The notes: generated by a model not told the origin, from the letters alone. Positions 35,139 to 46,789 are shown, counted from the stretch's first letter. The stretch is DNA of 64,000 nucleotides from Tragulus kanchil (GCA_022376925.1 JAIOJX010000027.1:19175471-19239470); one strand, 5' to 3'. A program made the numbers and translations.

Positions 35139-35432
35139 GGACTTCCCTGGTGGTCCAGTGGGTAAGGACACCACCTTGCAGTGCAACGAGCCCCAGTTCA
35201 ATCCCTGGCCTGGCAAGATCTCACGTGCCGTGAAGCGGCTGGACTGATGTGTCCAATGACTGACCAGGCAGGAGCTCTGGAGCACATGCGCCCGGAGCTG
35301 GTGCTCTGTGACGAGAGGGGCCATTGCGATGGGAGGCCCACACAGGTCAAAAGAACAAAGATGGAAATAAATGAAAGACCAATAGAAGTGGCCAAAATAA
35401 ATAAATAAAACCTTAAAAAATAAATAAATAAG
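35139..35432 (+). mobile_element. CHR-2-like SINE, copy 2 of D10
   Basis: Identical by eye to 34051-34345 and present because of duplication D10. Confidence 0.85.
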
Positions 35433-35649
35433 AAAACAACTGAATTTCTTATTTAATGATGGAACTAATCAATCCACCTATGATGAATTTTTTTAATTAG
35501 AAGAAAACAGATACCAAGTCATAGCCATGAACTTGTAGAATCAGAAATAGTAAGCAGGGTGATCATGGGATCCTATTGTTTTCAGAATAATCATTTCCCT
35601 AGAACATGACATGTGGCACAGTTGTTATTTTTTAAAACTCAATGCACAC

Positions 35650-35901
35650 TCCAATTTCTTTTTTTTTAACTTCATGCCACGAGTTCTTAGTTATTTATAA
35701 TTTACATCCATCTTTATTCTTTGGCCTGTGTGGGCCTCCTGTTGCAGAGCACTGGCTGTGGGCGCATGTGCTCCAGAGCATGGGCTTGCAATTGGACGCA
35801 CCAGTCCAGCCACTCCACGGCACGTGGGACCGGGCCAGGGATCGAACCGGTGCTCTTGCAGTGAAAGGTGGACTCTTTACCCACTGGACCACCAGGGAAG
35901 T
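35650..35901 (-). mobile_element. CHR-2-like SINE
   Basis: Plus-strand marks 'tttggcctgtgtgggcctcc', 'gcagagcactggctgtgggc' and the head complement 'ggaccaccagggaagtcttc'. An independent insertion in single-copy sequence just right of D10. Confidence 0.85.
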
Positions 35902-36427
35902 CTTCCAGTTTTAATTGTATTAGACAAATACTATACACATATTAAAAGAGTACGGAAAGAGAAAGGAAGGGATAATTAGCCAGGAGGTCAAGATGAGAAA
36001 GAGAGGAGAGATTCAGATGAGAAACAACAAGGAGAGGGAAGTACACTATGTGATTGTAGATGATTCTGAACAACCCTAAACGAAGCACGAGAAATCATTT
36101 TCTGCCCAGAAATCCAAAGTTCAGGCAAACGTCAGATATATGTCCCTCAATTCTTCTACATTTTCTTTTCACACTGAGCTTTTGGGTGCTCTCCTCTCTT
36201 TTTTCTCTTCTTGCTCTACACAATATCATTGAGTTATCTGCTCCAAACACCATCTGTGTGTTTATCATTACTGTATCTATAAACATATAAATCTAAGAAG
36301 ATTTAGACTTTATCTTTTCCCCAAGATCAATACCCATATGGCCAAGAAATTACTGGACATCTCTATTTGGCTTTCAAACATAGACCTCAAACTCAATGAG
36401 TTTAACATCCTTATTTACCAGCTCAAC
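35902..36427. other. Unique AT-rich sequence
   Basis: No repeat or coding content is recognised. Confidence 0.5.
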
Positions 36428-36632
36428 AGGGCTTCCCTGGTGGCTCGGTTAGTAAGCAATCTGCCTGCAATGTAGGAGACCTGGGTTCATTCCTGGGTTC
36501 CATTTCTTGGAAGTGAGAATGACTATGCACTGCAGTATTCTTGCCTGGAGAATCCCATGGACAGAGGAATACAGTCCATGGGGTCACAGAGAGTCAGATA
36601 CGACTGAGCGACTAATACTTCACTTTCACCAT
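36428..36632 (+). mobile_element. Bov-tA SINE
   Basis: 'agggcttccctggtggctcg' head, 'cctgcaatgtaggagacctg', and the 3' end 'gtcagatacgactgagcgac' with a 'ttcactttcacc' tail. A small deletion removes 'gcctggtgggct' near 36570. Confidence 0.9.
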
Positions 36633-37227
36633 CTCTTCAAGTGAACCTTCTCCACGTATCCATGCCAGAAACTCTGCATCAGCCCTTGAAAAGTCTTCTG
36701 CTATCATTTCCACCCATCTCCAGTGGCAATAGGTTTTGATTCCTTGCATTCCTACAGGTTAGGTTGTCTGACTGACCCCATGTTTTCTCCTTCCTTCCAG
36801 CATTTGTACATCCCATTTCACACTTTCTCTGTCCTTTCTTCCTTCCCCAGAACTTCCCTGATCTTGTACTTTCTCTGACAGACTCCAGCTCAAAACTCTA
36901 GAGTGAAGCCTAAACCTTCCACACCCTCGAGTCTGATTCTGATGACGTATTAAGTCATCTTGCGACCGTGTCTTCAAACCCTCTCATTATAACATTTTCA
37001 CACTATATTATAATGGTCTTGCTTCATATATGCCTCATTTACTAGATTAAATCTCCAGGAGGGACACAGCTATATTTATTTTGTTCTTAATGGCATCCCT
37101 TGTCTCCAGCATCATGTCTGGGTCAGAGGAGACATACCAATATGACTTCAGTGAAAGGGTGTCTCAGTTTCTTTTTTCTGTTGTTTTTCTTTAGCTTTCT
37201 TTTTTTTTTTTTTAATAAAACTTATAT
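36633..37227. other. Unique non-coding sequence
   Basis: Pyrimidine-rich in places, with a T-run near 37200. No repeat is named and nothing coding is seen. Confidence 0.5.
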
Positions 37228-37411
37228 TCAGACTTCAGTTGTGTCTGATTCCTTGCAACCCTATGGACTGTAGCGGGGCTCCTCTGTCCATGGGATTCTC
37301 CAGGCAAGAATCCTGGAGTGGGTGGCCATCCCCTCCTCCAGGGAATCTTCCTGACCCAGTTATCGCCTGTGGTTCCTGCAGATTCTTTGCTGCTGAGTCA
37401 CAGGGGAAGCC
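37228..37411 (-). mobile_element. Bov-tA SINE
   Basis: Antisense marks: 'cttgcaaccctatggactgt', 'caggcaagaatcctggagtg' and the head complement 'gagtcacaggggaagccc'. Confidence 0.85.
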
Positions 37412-38384
37412 CATACCTAGACTTAAAATCCTACATTTAATGTACAAATAGTTTTCCTAATATAAGCCTTTATACAAAAGAGTTCCATTCTACATCCCTT
37501 TCTACATGAAAAGCAAGTTTCAAGTTAGCGAATCTTAAGACTAATGTCTGGCGTGTTGGGTTACACTGAATCAGCCACGTCTCTCTGCCCTGCTAAGTCT
37601 CAGGCATGAACACCCACATGATATACGTCTGCTTATCAAAGTGTGCCCTTTCCAGGTATCAGTCTCGACTTCACCAGGGTCTGATCCTAAGGCCTCATGA
37701 GGAGGCTGCTAAAGGAATACTATTCTGATTATCACTTCGCTGGAGGGGAAGGTATCTCAGCTGACCTCTTGCAATTCATTCTGAGTTCCCCAGGGATGCA
37801 AAGCCAACGACAAATCTGCTTTTCCCTCTTGAAGAACAAAACATGTCCAAACCACACCCAACAGGGCACCTGGACAAGTGAGCGCGCGTTCAGCAGTCTG
37901 CTCAGGAATCAGACCCAGGGGAACCACTCAGGGCTTGACAAGCTGGAACTTGGGGTACGTCTGACTATTGATTCATTCTCTGGCATCACCACTGTAGAAG
38001 CTTCCCCTCTTGGTAACCTTAGCCGAAGCCACAAGCACTGTCTGATCTTGCTGACACCTGGGTTCCACTCAGAGGATGAATGTAAAGCCGCGGAGAGGTA
38101 ACAACGGCACAGTATCCATGATCTGAAACCAGCTCAAGGGCTGGCCGTGGAGACCCCTGAAGCCACGGGCCTGGCTCACCATCTACCAGCCCCTGCTGCA
38201 CTGTAGGAACCTCAAGCTGCCTGTTCCGCTGACCAGGGGATAAAAGGACATTTGTGTCTTCCATACACATGAAAGGAGCTGGTTACGGTGTTTGACTGAC
38301 TGGTTTGGGACTTTCGACTGTGGTTGTAGAGTAGCAAAAAGGGCTTCCATATCTCTCACATTTACTTTATGACTAAATCTTTTC
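37412..38384. other. Unique non-coding sequence
   Basis: Single-copy DNA. A 134-codon frame at 37697-38101 has no recognisable family and is not called. Confidence 0.45.
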
Positions 38385-38600
38385 TTAATTGGGGGAAAAT
38401 TGCTTGACAATGTTGTGTTTCTGCCATACGACAACACAAATCAGCCATCATCATGCATACGCCTCCTCCCTCTGGGGCCTCCTTTCTCTCCCCAGATCCC
38501 ACCCACCTAGCCCATCACAGAGCAGCAGGCCGGACAATCGCAGTAAGGAGCATCGGCATATACACACTACCATGTGCAAAAGAGCTAGTGAGAAACCGCT
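38385..38600 (+). mobile_element. L1 3'-end-like fragment
   Basis: 'ttgacaatgttgtgtttctg', 'acacaaatcagccatcatca' and 'gcctcctccctctggggcct', followed by 'cccatcacagagcagcaggc', resemble the artiodactyl L1 3' UTR. Family assignment is from memory, and orientation is given as commonly seen. Confidence 0.45.
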
Positions 38601-38822
38601 GTGGGACACAGGGAGCCCAGCCTGATGGCATCTTCTTAATGAGACATCTGATAAGTCAGTCAGTCTTTACTGGGTACCTAATGGAGGAAAGTCCAAGGAC
38701 AGGCAACTTTATAAAGAATTATAAAATACTCTCTCCACCTCTCGACCTCAGGGTTTGTTATCTATTCCCATCAGGTCAAGATTCAGGTAGAAGAACAGAC
38801 ACTTGAGAGTAATCATCCAAGA

Positions 38823-39140
38823 CAGTGGTCCCAATCTCCCACCCACTCCAAGGCCGTCAGAATCATGCAAGGGCTCATCACAGACTCATTCGTTTTATGG
38901 TTCGGATGTAACTGCTCCACAGTGTTGGGTTAGCTTCTGCTGTATAACCCCACAAACCCGCTGCATGTCAATGCACACGCCCTCCCTCTCGGGTCTCCCT
39001 TCCACCCCTCCAGCCCGCCCCTCGAGGCCAGCACAGAGCACTGGGCCAGGCTCAGTCTTGACTACCCGTCCACAGCACCAGAGTCAGCATCTCTGGAGGG
39101 AGGCTTGGAAATCTCAGTTTAAAAGTCCTCCTGAAAATCA
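38823..39140. mobile_element. MER20-like hAT element, possibly split by an L1 3'-end piece
   Basis: The left part 'cagtggtcccaatctc' and 'gtcagaatcatgcaagggct' (38823-38895) and the right part 'cagagtcagcatctctggag' and 'tttaaaagtcctcctg' (39078-39140) resemble the two halves of a MER20-type nonautonomous hAT element. The 38915-39068 stretch between them resembles L1. Confidence 0.4.
38915..39068 (+). mobile_element. L1 3'-end-like fragment, nested
   Basis: 'cagtgttgggttagcttctg', 'ctgtataaccccacaaaccc', 'cgccctccctctcgggtctc' and 'cagcacagagcactgggcca' parallel the fragment at 38385-38600 in the same order. Confidence 0.45.
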
Positions 39141-39283
39141 AACGTAAGGGGTATGTCTCTCTTTTACTCTTGATTCCATAAGCCTCTGTATCAGATGAGA
39201 TAATGAAAAAATAATAATAAAACTTGCCTGTTGTTCTATGTTCTTCAGATCTTACAGAACTGCCCTCTTGTCGTCTGCACTAA

Positions 39284-39300
39284 GATATATATATATATAA
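39284..39300. repeat. (TA)n run
   Basis: A short perfect TA run directly before a Bov-A end. It may be the target or tail of that insertion. Confidence 0.85.
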
Positions 39301-39301
39301 T

Positions 39302-39470
39302 CAGTTCAGTTCAGTCACTCAGTCGTGTCAGACTCTTGGCGACCCCATGGACTGCAGCACGCCAGGCTTCCCTGTCCATCACCATTTCCTGGAACTTGCT
39401 CAAAATCACGTTCATTGATTCAGTGATGCCACCCAACCATCTCATCCTCTGTCACCCCCTTCTCCTTCTT
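39302..39470 (-). mobile_element. Bov-A / BovB 3' fragment
   Basis: 'cagttcagttcagtcactca', 'cgaccccatggactgcagca', 'gccaggcttccctgtccatc' and 'ccatctcatcctctgtcacc' are the classic reverse complement of the BovB/Bov-A 3' end. It ends in a TA-rich stretch at 39475-39530. Confidence 0.85.
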
Positions 39471-39968
39471 TATTAATATATAATATTACTACACTATATA
39501 TACAATGGTGCTCTCTTTATATACATATATCTGTGTAGAGAGAGAAATCTCTAGGTCTTTGACCACCTCATTATCCAATACTATGTATTAATAATTTCTC
39601 CTCTGACAAGTTCTTCGTTGGTTTAGTGTCAGAAAGCCGCACTCCTGTCCTGGAGCGCTGTCTGGCGTATGTCACTGGTACACACTAAATACAGCTGCTC
39701 TTTTCTGCTTTATCTGACAATATGATGAAATTTAAGCTTAGGGGCAATACTTTATGTATTTGGGGGGTGGCTCTATATTTCCCATGGCTATTCATTAACT
39801 GACTAATTGCACGATTCTACAGGAGGTCTGCTTTTAATTAGACACGTTTCACCTCTTCTCCGGAAACAGAAGTGACACTGATTACAAAGGCATGAAACAC
39901 AGGCAGAGGTGACCCAGGCAGTGAGAGAATGGCGGGGAGTGAGCCAGTTCAGTCATCGCCATGCCAGA
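39471..39968. other. Unique AT-rich sequence
   Basis: TA-rich at the left, otherwise unremarkable single-copy DNA. Confidence 0.5.
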
Positions 39969-42163
39969 CTAAACCTGATTTGCTATTTCGATAGTATCTT
40001 GAAATGAGTAAATAGTGGGAAAATTGTATAACTCGACTTGTACCAAGGTCTCGGCCCTCCAGGGTTACAGTCCCCTTTAATAAATACGTAACAAACACCT
40101 GGGACCCCAACCTCCATGACTCCAGTGTGCCTGGGGCCTTTGGAAGAACTGCAGTGTCCCTGGTACAGCCCAGTGGCTGTTTTCCACCTCTGACTCGGGG
40201 CTTCCCTCCTGGGCATCCGGGCCAACGGCCATCTCAACTCTATCCAGGCGACGACCATGTCCCTTGGCTTTCTCCTGACACGTTTGCTTTCCAAAGCACA
40301 GTGAGTGTGAGGCCGCCCCACAGAACAGGACGCGAACACAGGTTTAGTCTGCTGTAAGAGAGTCACGCTGTCAGAAAAAGAGGAAACGGAGGGCTTCTCC
40401 CCCAGCCAGCTCACAGGGAGTCTTCTCTGGGCCCCGCTCTTGCTTGCCCCTGACCAGGGCTCCCGGGACAACAGTCTCCACTGCCCTGAGCATCAGTGTC
40501 CTCCACACGAACCTCAGACCCCAGTCCAGGGACAGATTTATAACAATGTCAGTTAGGAGATGAATTGTTCTAACCTTTTCCCTTAATAAACAAAATAATT
40601 AGTATCACATTCGGAAACATCTACATTTTAATTCCATGATTCCACGGATACTTTGTTAGTGGGCAACAGACCCCTCCCAGGGAAGATTATTCTCTTACTG
40701 GGATATTCTGAGCCTCACGTGGAGTCAGTCTTGTGGATGAAAAGGTCAGATCGTATCTGCAGTTGTTATCTGATAACTGGCGACAGTGATCGAACGCACA
40801 ACTCAGGGGTTTCAAGAGGGAGGCTTCAACACAAAGGCAGCATGAAACACTTTGTCTCATAAAGACCTTGAGAAATTTTAGAAACACTCAAGCAGCTGCA
40901 CCAAAGTCTATGTATGAAATGCCCATGGAGCGAGAGGGAAGTCCTTCTCCTGTGCCCGCTGGGGAGACGCCAAGGTTACCGACAAATCTGAGGGGTTCGT
41001 GCTGATCTGAGCCACGGGCATGTCAGGCCCCCGCTGGGAGCGCTGCTAAACCTGATTTGCTATTTCGATAGTATCTTGAAATGAGTAAATAGTGGGAAAA
41101 TTGTATAACTCGACTTGTACCAAGGTCTCGGCCCTCCAGGGTTACAGTCCCCTTTAATAAATACGTAACAAACACCTGGGACCCCAACCTCCATGACTCC
41201 AGTGTGCCTGGGGCCTTTGGAAGAACTGCAGTGTCCCTGGTACAGCCCAGTGGCTGTTTTCCACCTCTGACTCGGGGCTTCCCTCCTGGGCATCCGGGCC
41301 AACGGCCATCTCAACTCTATCCAGGCGACGACCATGTCCCTTGGCTTTCTCCTGACACGTTTGCTTTCCAAAGCACAGTGAGTGTGAGGCCGCCCCACAG
41401 AACAGGACGCGAACACAGGTTTAGTCTGCTGTAAGAGAGTCACGCTGTCAGAAAAAGAGGAAACGGAGGGCTTCTCCCCCAGCCAGCTCACAGGGAGTCT
41501 TCTCTGGGCCCCGCTCTTGCTTGCCCCTGACCAGGGCTCCCGGGACAACAGTCTCCACTGCCCTGAGCATCAGTGTCCTCCACACGAACCTCAGACCCCA
41601 GTCCAGGGACAGATTTATAACAATGTCAGTTAGGAGATGAATTGTTCTAACCTTTTCCCTTAATAAACAAAATAATTAGTATCACATTCGGAAACATCTA
41701 CATTTTAATTCCATGATTCCACGGATACTTTGTTAGTGGGCAACAGACCCCTCCCAGGGAAGATTATTCTCTTACTGGGATATTCTGAGCCTCACGTGGA
41801 GTCAGTCTTGTGGATGAAAAGGTCAGATCGTATCTGCAGTTGTTATCTGATAACTGGCGACAGTGATCGAACGCACAACTCAGGGGTTTCAAGAGGGAGG
41901 CTTCAACACAAAGGCAGCATGAAACACTTTGTCTCATAAAGACCTTGAGAAATTTTAGAAACACTCAAGCAGCTGCACCAAAGTCTATGTATGAAATGCC
42001 CATGGAGCGAGAGGGAAGTCCTTCTCCTGTGCCCGCTGGGGGAGACGCCAAGGTTACCGACAAATCTGAGTGTGTGTCTGCGGAGCCCGTGCTCCAGCAG
42101 CGCTCTGAGCCACGGGCAGGTTGTGAGCAGCGGTCCCATCTCTGCGCTGGAGACGCTGAGCCG
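39969..42163. repeat. Tandem duplication D11, unit 1077 bp
   Basis: 'ctaaacctgatttgctatt' at 39969 recurs at 41046 with no internal offset change over about 1 kb. The antisense 162-codon frames at 39983 and 41060 translate identically, so the copies are almost base-perfect. Copy 1 ends in a degenerate tract (40994-41045) that echoes 42071-42163 with about half its bases missing ('ctgagccacgggca' retained). Confidence 0.95.
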
Positions 42164-42560
42164 TCACTCACACCAGCGCCCCCAGCAGATCACTCCTCTC
42201 AAGCAGCTTTGAATCTTAAACCAACTACAGGAGAAAGCACCCAAGCATCTGCAGGCACGGCTGCCTGCCATGCTGGTGGACGGAGCAGTGAGGCAGCGGA
42301 GCGAGCCCCAGACGGCCGGGCCACGTGCACCTGGAAGGGTCTGGGTCAGGAGAGGAGGGCATCGCTCACCTGCAAGGGCTAATGTCATCGGTGCCACAGA
42401 GAGAGCGCTCCTTAAGATTCCTAGAAAGAGTCAGAAGTTATGGGATGCTTGGCCGGCGCGCTGCAGGGGACCGCAGGTGGCAGCCTGTGTAGGAGGGCAT
42501 ACACGATTCTTATGGAAACGTGACCCAAGTCAAACCCCCGAGGCTGGTGTGGTCTGAAGA
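42164..42560. other. GC-rich unique stretch in D12 (also about 43245-43640)
   Basis: CpG dinucleotides are more frequent than in flanking DNA, but the segment is short and I cannot assert CpG-island status by eye. A CTCF-like core 'accagcgcccccagcag' is at 42172-42188. Frames of up to 145 codons shift when a single base is lost between copies and have no recognisable homology. Confidence 0.4.
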
Positions 42561-42722
42561 AACAATGGGTACCTGGTTTGTACTGAATCTGGCAAAGTCT
42601 TTGCCATTGTGTGTGTATGCGTGATTTTTTTAAGTTAGTCAGAGATAAGGCAGCAGGGGATGGGTAATGGTGAGTGTAGTCAAACCTGGTTGAAAAGGTG
42701 TGTCTTCAGAGCGTTGGTTACG

Positions 42723-42860
42723 GACTTCCCAGGTGGCGCTGGAGGTAAAGACCTGCCGGCCAGTGCATGAGACGTAAGAGAGCAGGCTCGATCTTGGGAA
42801 GATCCCTTGGAGGAGGAAACATCAACTCAATCCACTCCAGTATCTTTGCCTGGAGAATTC
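42723..42860 (+). mobile_element. Bov-tA SINE truncated at the D12 junction
   Basis: 'gacttcccaggtggcgctgg' head and 'cagtatctttgcctggagaa' body, then it breaks at 42860 where copy 2 of the SINE continues. The head has the CTCF-like 'cccaggtggcgctgg' (42728-42742) that typifies some Bov-tA subfamilies. Confidence 0.8.
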
Positions 42861-43802
42861 ATACAGAGATGCTGGGAAAGTTTTTTGGTTATCTGGATAA
42901 AAGGTCAGATCGTATCTGCAGTTGTTATCTGATAACTGGCGACAGTGATCAACGCACAACTCAGGGGTTTCAAGAGGGAGGCTTCAACACAAAGGCAGCA
43001 TGAAACACTTTGTCTCATAAAGACCTTGAGAAATTTTAGAAACACTCAAGCAGCTGCACCAAAGTCTATGTATGAAATGCCCATGGAGCGAGAGGGAAGT
43101 CCTTCTCCTGTGCCCGCTGGGGGAGACGCCAAGGTTACCGACAAATCTGAGTGTGTGTCTGCGGAGCCCGTGCTCCAGCAGCGCTCTGAGCCACGGGCAG
43201 GTTGTGAGCAGCGGTCCCATCTCTGCGCTGGAGACGCTGAGCCGTCACTCACACCAGCGCCCCCAGCAGATCACTCCTCTCAAGCAGCTTTGAATCTTAA
43301 ACCAACTACAGGAGAAAGCACCCAAGCATCTGCAGGCACGGCTGCCTGCCATGCTGGTGGACGGAGCAGTGAGGCAGCGGAGCGAGCCCCAGACGGCCGG
43401 GCCACGTGCACCTGGAAGGGTCTGGGTCAGGAGAGGAGGGCATCGCTCACCTGCAAGGGCTAATGTCATCGGTGCCACAGAGAGACGCTCCTTAAGATTC
43501 CTAGAAAGAGTCAGAAGTTATGGGATGCTTGGCCGGCGCGCTGCAGGGGACCGCAGGTGGCAGCCTGTGTAGGAGGGCATACACGATTCTTATGGAAACG
43601 TGACCCAAGTCAAACCCCCGAGGCTGGTGTGGTCTGAAGAAACAATGGGTACCTGGTTTGTACTGAATCTGGCAAAGTCTTTGCCATTGTGTGTGTATGC
43701 GTGATTTTTTTAAGTTAGTCAGAGATAAGGCAGCAGGGGATGGGTAATGGTGAGTGTAGTCAAACCTGGTTGAAAAGGTGTGTCTTCAGAGCGTTGGTTA
43801 CG

Positions 43803-44000
43803 GACTTCCCAGGTGGCGCTGGAGGTAAAGACCTGCCGGCCAGTGCATGAGACGTAAGAGAGCAGGCTCGATCTTGGGAAGATCCCTTGGAGGAGGAAAC
43901 ATCAACTCAATCCACTCCAGTATCTTTGCCTGGAGAATTCCATGGACAGAGGAGCCTGAGTCCACAGGGTTGCCAAGAGTTGGGTATGACTGAAGAAACT
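43803..44000 (+). mobile_element. Bov-tA SINE, complete, D12 copy 2
   Basis: Same insertion as 42723 but intact to its 3' end ('atggacagaggagcctgagt', 'gggtatgactgaagaaactt'). It carries the same CTCF-like head at 43808-43822. Confidence 0.85.
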
Positions 44001-46149
44001 TAGCATCCACCCACCACTCTGTAAGGGATTCTCCGATAATCTTTTAAAGGCTCTCCTACTTCTGGCTTTTCAAAAGCTTTGTTACTGGTTCAGACTAAAT
44101 ACATGTATTATGAATATATGTGGGTGCGTCCTGTAGTGGCATAATTATCTAATTTGCTGATGACACATATCTGGACAGGGCACATAACAGCAGAACTGAC
44201 CCAAATATTTAACATGAGGTCATCCATCTCAGAACGGTGTCTCAAAACCCAAAAGAGGAAGCCACATGGAGATACAGACAGAATAGCTTTTCTGTTAATC
44301 AATTACACCAAGACCACACAATGGAAAGAATGCTATAGAGGGAAACGGGTTCCCAGCCCTTGCCCTGCATTAAGTTGGGTCCATTTAGACAAGTTAGATC
44401 TTGAGAGAGTATATAGTATCTTTATCTATAATATGACTAGGTCTTGAATAGGTCTTCTCTAAAACTCCTTGAGACTTCATGATGGGTGTGAAGGTTGTCT
44501 GCCTTTGTTTATTGGAAGAAAAGCAGACAGTGTAAATCTAGCTGAGGTCCATCCACAGTCTACTGTTTAGTAGCTATAAATATCAACAACCTACTTAAAT
44601 TCTCTGAGCCTCAGTCTTCTCATCTCGTAGGATGGAAATAAGTATTTCCCAGAGTCTGAGGAAGTATAAATTGAGATAATGCATAGGAAGCATCAGAAGA
44701 GAGTCTGACACAGAGGAGCCAATAACAAGCACAAGTTCATTCTCTTGTTGCATTTTCTTACTTCATGGTCTGGTTGAAAGAAAGAAAAGCTCCTTTCCTT
44801 CAGGAAGAATTTTGCTTGTTCAGAAATTTAAATGAGCCAACATGTAATACTCACTGCCTCAAACCCTAACGTTAACATTGGCCACACCGTGTAAGAAGAG
44901 TTACCTGCTGACTTTTGCATCCAGGAGGGCCGTCTCCAAATCAGAAGGTCATGTGTCCAGAACCCTAGCAAATTAGAACGCATTCGAAGGAGCATCCTAA
45001 AGAGAGGGGCAGAGCTGTGAGAAGGTGTGGAACGCAGGCTGTCGAGTAAGATTGAAGGAAGCAGAGAGTGATTTCCAGCACCTGGCAGTCAACGGCACTG
45101 GCTAGAGAATCGTCCAGCTCCCGTTGAGAGCCAAGCGAGAACCAAGGAACAGATGTGGCAGGAGGGCAGATGTCCACTCAGTGTGGCCACTGCATCCATG
45201 TCCTGGCTCTACTATCAAAAGGACTCAGGGGACCCCTACGACCAGAAGCCTCAAGGCGATACAGGTGATCTTCAATCCACAAGGCAGAGAAGACTCTTGC
45301 ACTCGGGGAGAGGGTGAACTACATGGTTCTCCCTTTCTTTTTTCTTTTTTTTTTGGTAACTCGGAGACTCTCTAATTCCAAGCAGGAAGTGGGTTGACAA
45401 GGATTACCTTCTGCAAACCAGTTTCATCAGAACGGCTGTGTTGTGACCTGAAACACGAAGGCGGTTTTCACAAACAATAAGCCAGCCTGCTTCCCAGCAC
45501 AAGAATTTCCCCGGAGGAGCTCTCAATGTTGGCACCTTTTGAAATAGTGCTTAGGCAACATCCAGGGGCCTGGGGCAAATCGTTCCAGACCCCATCTGGT
45601 TTGCTTCCTCCTCACCACCCGAACATCTTTCCTTTTGCCAGCACATACTCCTTGGCTTTACTGATTAGTGAGAGTCGCTCTGTATCTACCCAGATTCCCA
45701 GACCCTTGGTCCTCCCTCTCTCATCTCTTAGTGCACACCACTGAGTGCTTGTCTGGTGTGGATTCAGTCCTTTAAGTCTAGTTTTTAGCTCTGGCTTCAA
45801 CCACAGACACTGGGTAATTTCCAATTGTCGTGCCTTTAAGAACGACAGAGGAATATGGAGGGGGCTGAGAAACAGGCAGCGAGACATGTTTTGAGAACTC
45901 GGCTCCTATGACCACAGATAAAGTTAGCAGCGGCAGGGGAAACGGAAAGGTCACGGCCAGGACCCTGGCATCCTCCTGCTATGGAAGGCGGGCTTCTCTT
46001 GGCTGTCCCTGCATGTCTCAAGGCGTCCTCAAGTTGCCAGGACCACATGGCACAGAACTGAGGCCACAGTCTGTCTACAAGACTCCTCCAACAACCAATA
46101 AGAAATGGAATCCCACCAATAATCAGTGAGCTTGGAAGCGGATATTTCC
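44001..46149. other. Unique non-coding sequence with a MIR-like fragment
   Basis: Single-copy DNA. About 44585-44720 ('ctgagcctcagtcttctcat' then 'ggatggaaataagtatttcc') resembles reverse-strand MIR. No coding region is supported, and frames of up to 97 codons are chance-like. Confidence 0.45.
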
Positions 46150-46325
46150 CCAGGTTAGCCTTGAGTTGAGGCCACAGTTTCAGTCAACGCCTGGATTCCA
46201 TGACCAACCCTGAAGCACAGAGCCCTGCTGGCCAGGTCTGGACTCCTGACCCACAGAACCTATGAAATAATAAATGTGTGTCATTTGAAGTGATTAAGCT
46301 TTTGGATAACAGGCTACAGAGAAAC
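46150..46325 (+). mobile_element. Possible old LTR end (MaLR-like)
   Basis: 'cagaacctatgaaataataa' then 'atgtgtgtcatttgaagtga' and 'ttaagcttttggataacagg' resemble the polyadenylation end of an ancient mammalian MaLR-type LTR. Heavily diverged, so the assignment is tentative. Confidence 0.35.
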
Positions 46326-46326
46326 T

Positions 46327-46526
46327 GTTGTTGCTTTAGCCGCTAAGTCACGTCCTACTTTTTTGTGACCCCATGCACTGTAGCCTACCATGGAATTCTC
46401 CAGGCAAGAATCTGGGAGTGGGTTGTCATTTCCTCCTCCAGGGGATCTTCCCAACCTAGGGCTCAAACCTGCATCTCCCTGCATTGGCCTGAAGATTCTT
46501 TACCACCAAGCCATCAGGGAAGTCCA
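46327..46526 (-). mobile_element. Bov-tA SINE
   Basis: Antisense marks 'gttgttgctttagccgctaa', 'gaccccatgcactgtagcct', 'ctccaggcaagaatctggga' and the head complement 'ccatcagggaagtcc'. Confidence 0.9.
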
Positions 46527-46789
46527 ATAAGCTATACAGAAACAGACATACATACAAACAATATACACTTGCTGTAATACATAAAGGCTCAAGCCTAGAG
46601 TACAAATCATTGAGGTAGAAATTATTCATGTTGCTAAACAATTAGCTCTAGGGCCCCTTCTAACCAAGCACCTTTTGAAGAATCGAGTACTGTGCATCTT
46701 TGACTATTAGGAGGGGTACGTTTAAAGAAACATTTGTTAATGTTGACAACTAACCAGAAGGCAAAATAGGGCATCTTTACACTTTTCAT

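Larger units (their letters stand above)
33392..35560. repeat. Tandem duplication D10, unit 1087-1088 bp
   Basis: 'caaaagacacttccaaagg' at 33392 recurs as 'caaaaggacacttccaaagg' at 34479. This left edge is also in D9 copy 1 near 32311, so it occurs three times. Copy 1 ends 'aagcagggt' at 34472 plus a few unmatched bases, while copy 2 continues into single-copy sequence at 35560. The unit contains a plus-strand CHR SINE. Confidence 0.95.
41817..43941. repeat. Tandem duplication D12, unit 1080-1082 bp
   Basis: 'aaaaggtcagatcgtatctg' at 41817 recurs at 42899. This edge also lies at about 40740 in D11 copy 1. Differences are one-base losses ('gatcgaacgc' versus 'gatcaacgc', 'agagagcgctcc' versus 'agagacgctcc'), which change the apparent reading frames. 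The join (42861-42898) is a jumble of degraded bases. Confidence 0.95.

Noticed and set aside
39983..41548. Paired 162-codon minus-strand frames as a conserved duplicated gene
   Set aside because: Identity is explained by the D11 duplication, with no independent copy or recognisable domain. Base-level identity is no evidence for protein constraint.
42000..42500. A CpG island promoter
   Set aside because: CpG is raised only modestly over a few hundred bases by eye, with no transcript evidence. An observed/expected CpG count would be needed.
41945..43463. 145- and 172-codon plus-strand frames as a gene
   Set aside because: The frame start differs between D12 copies because of a one-base loss, and composition (A, S, R, G, C-rich) reflects GC-rich DNA.
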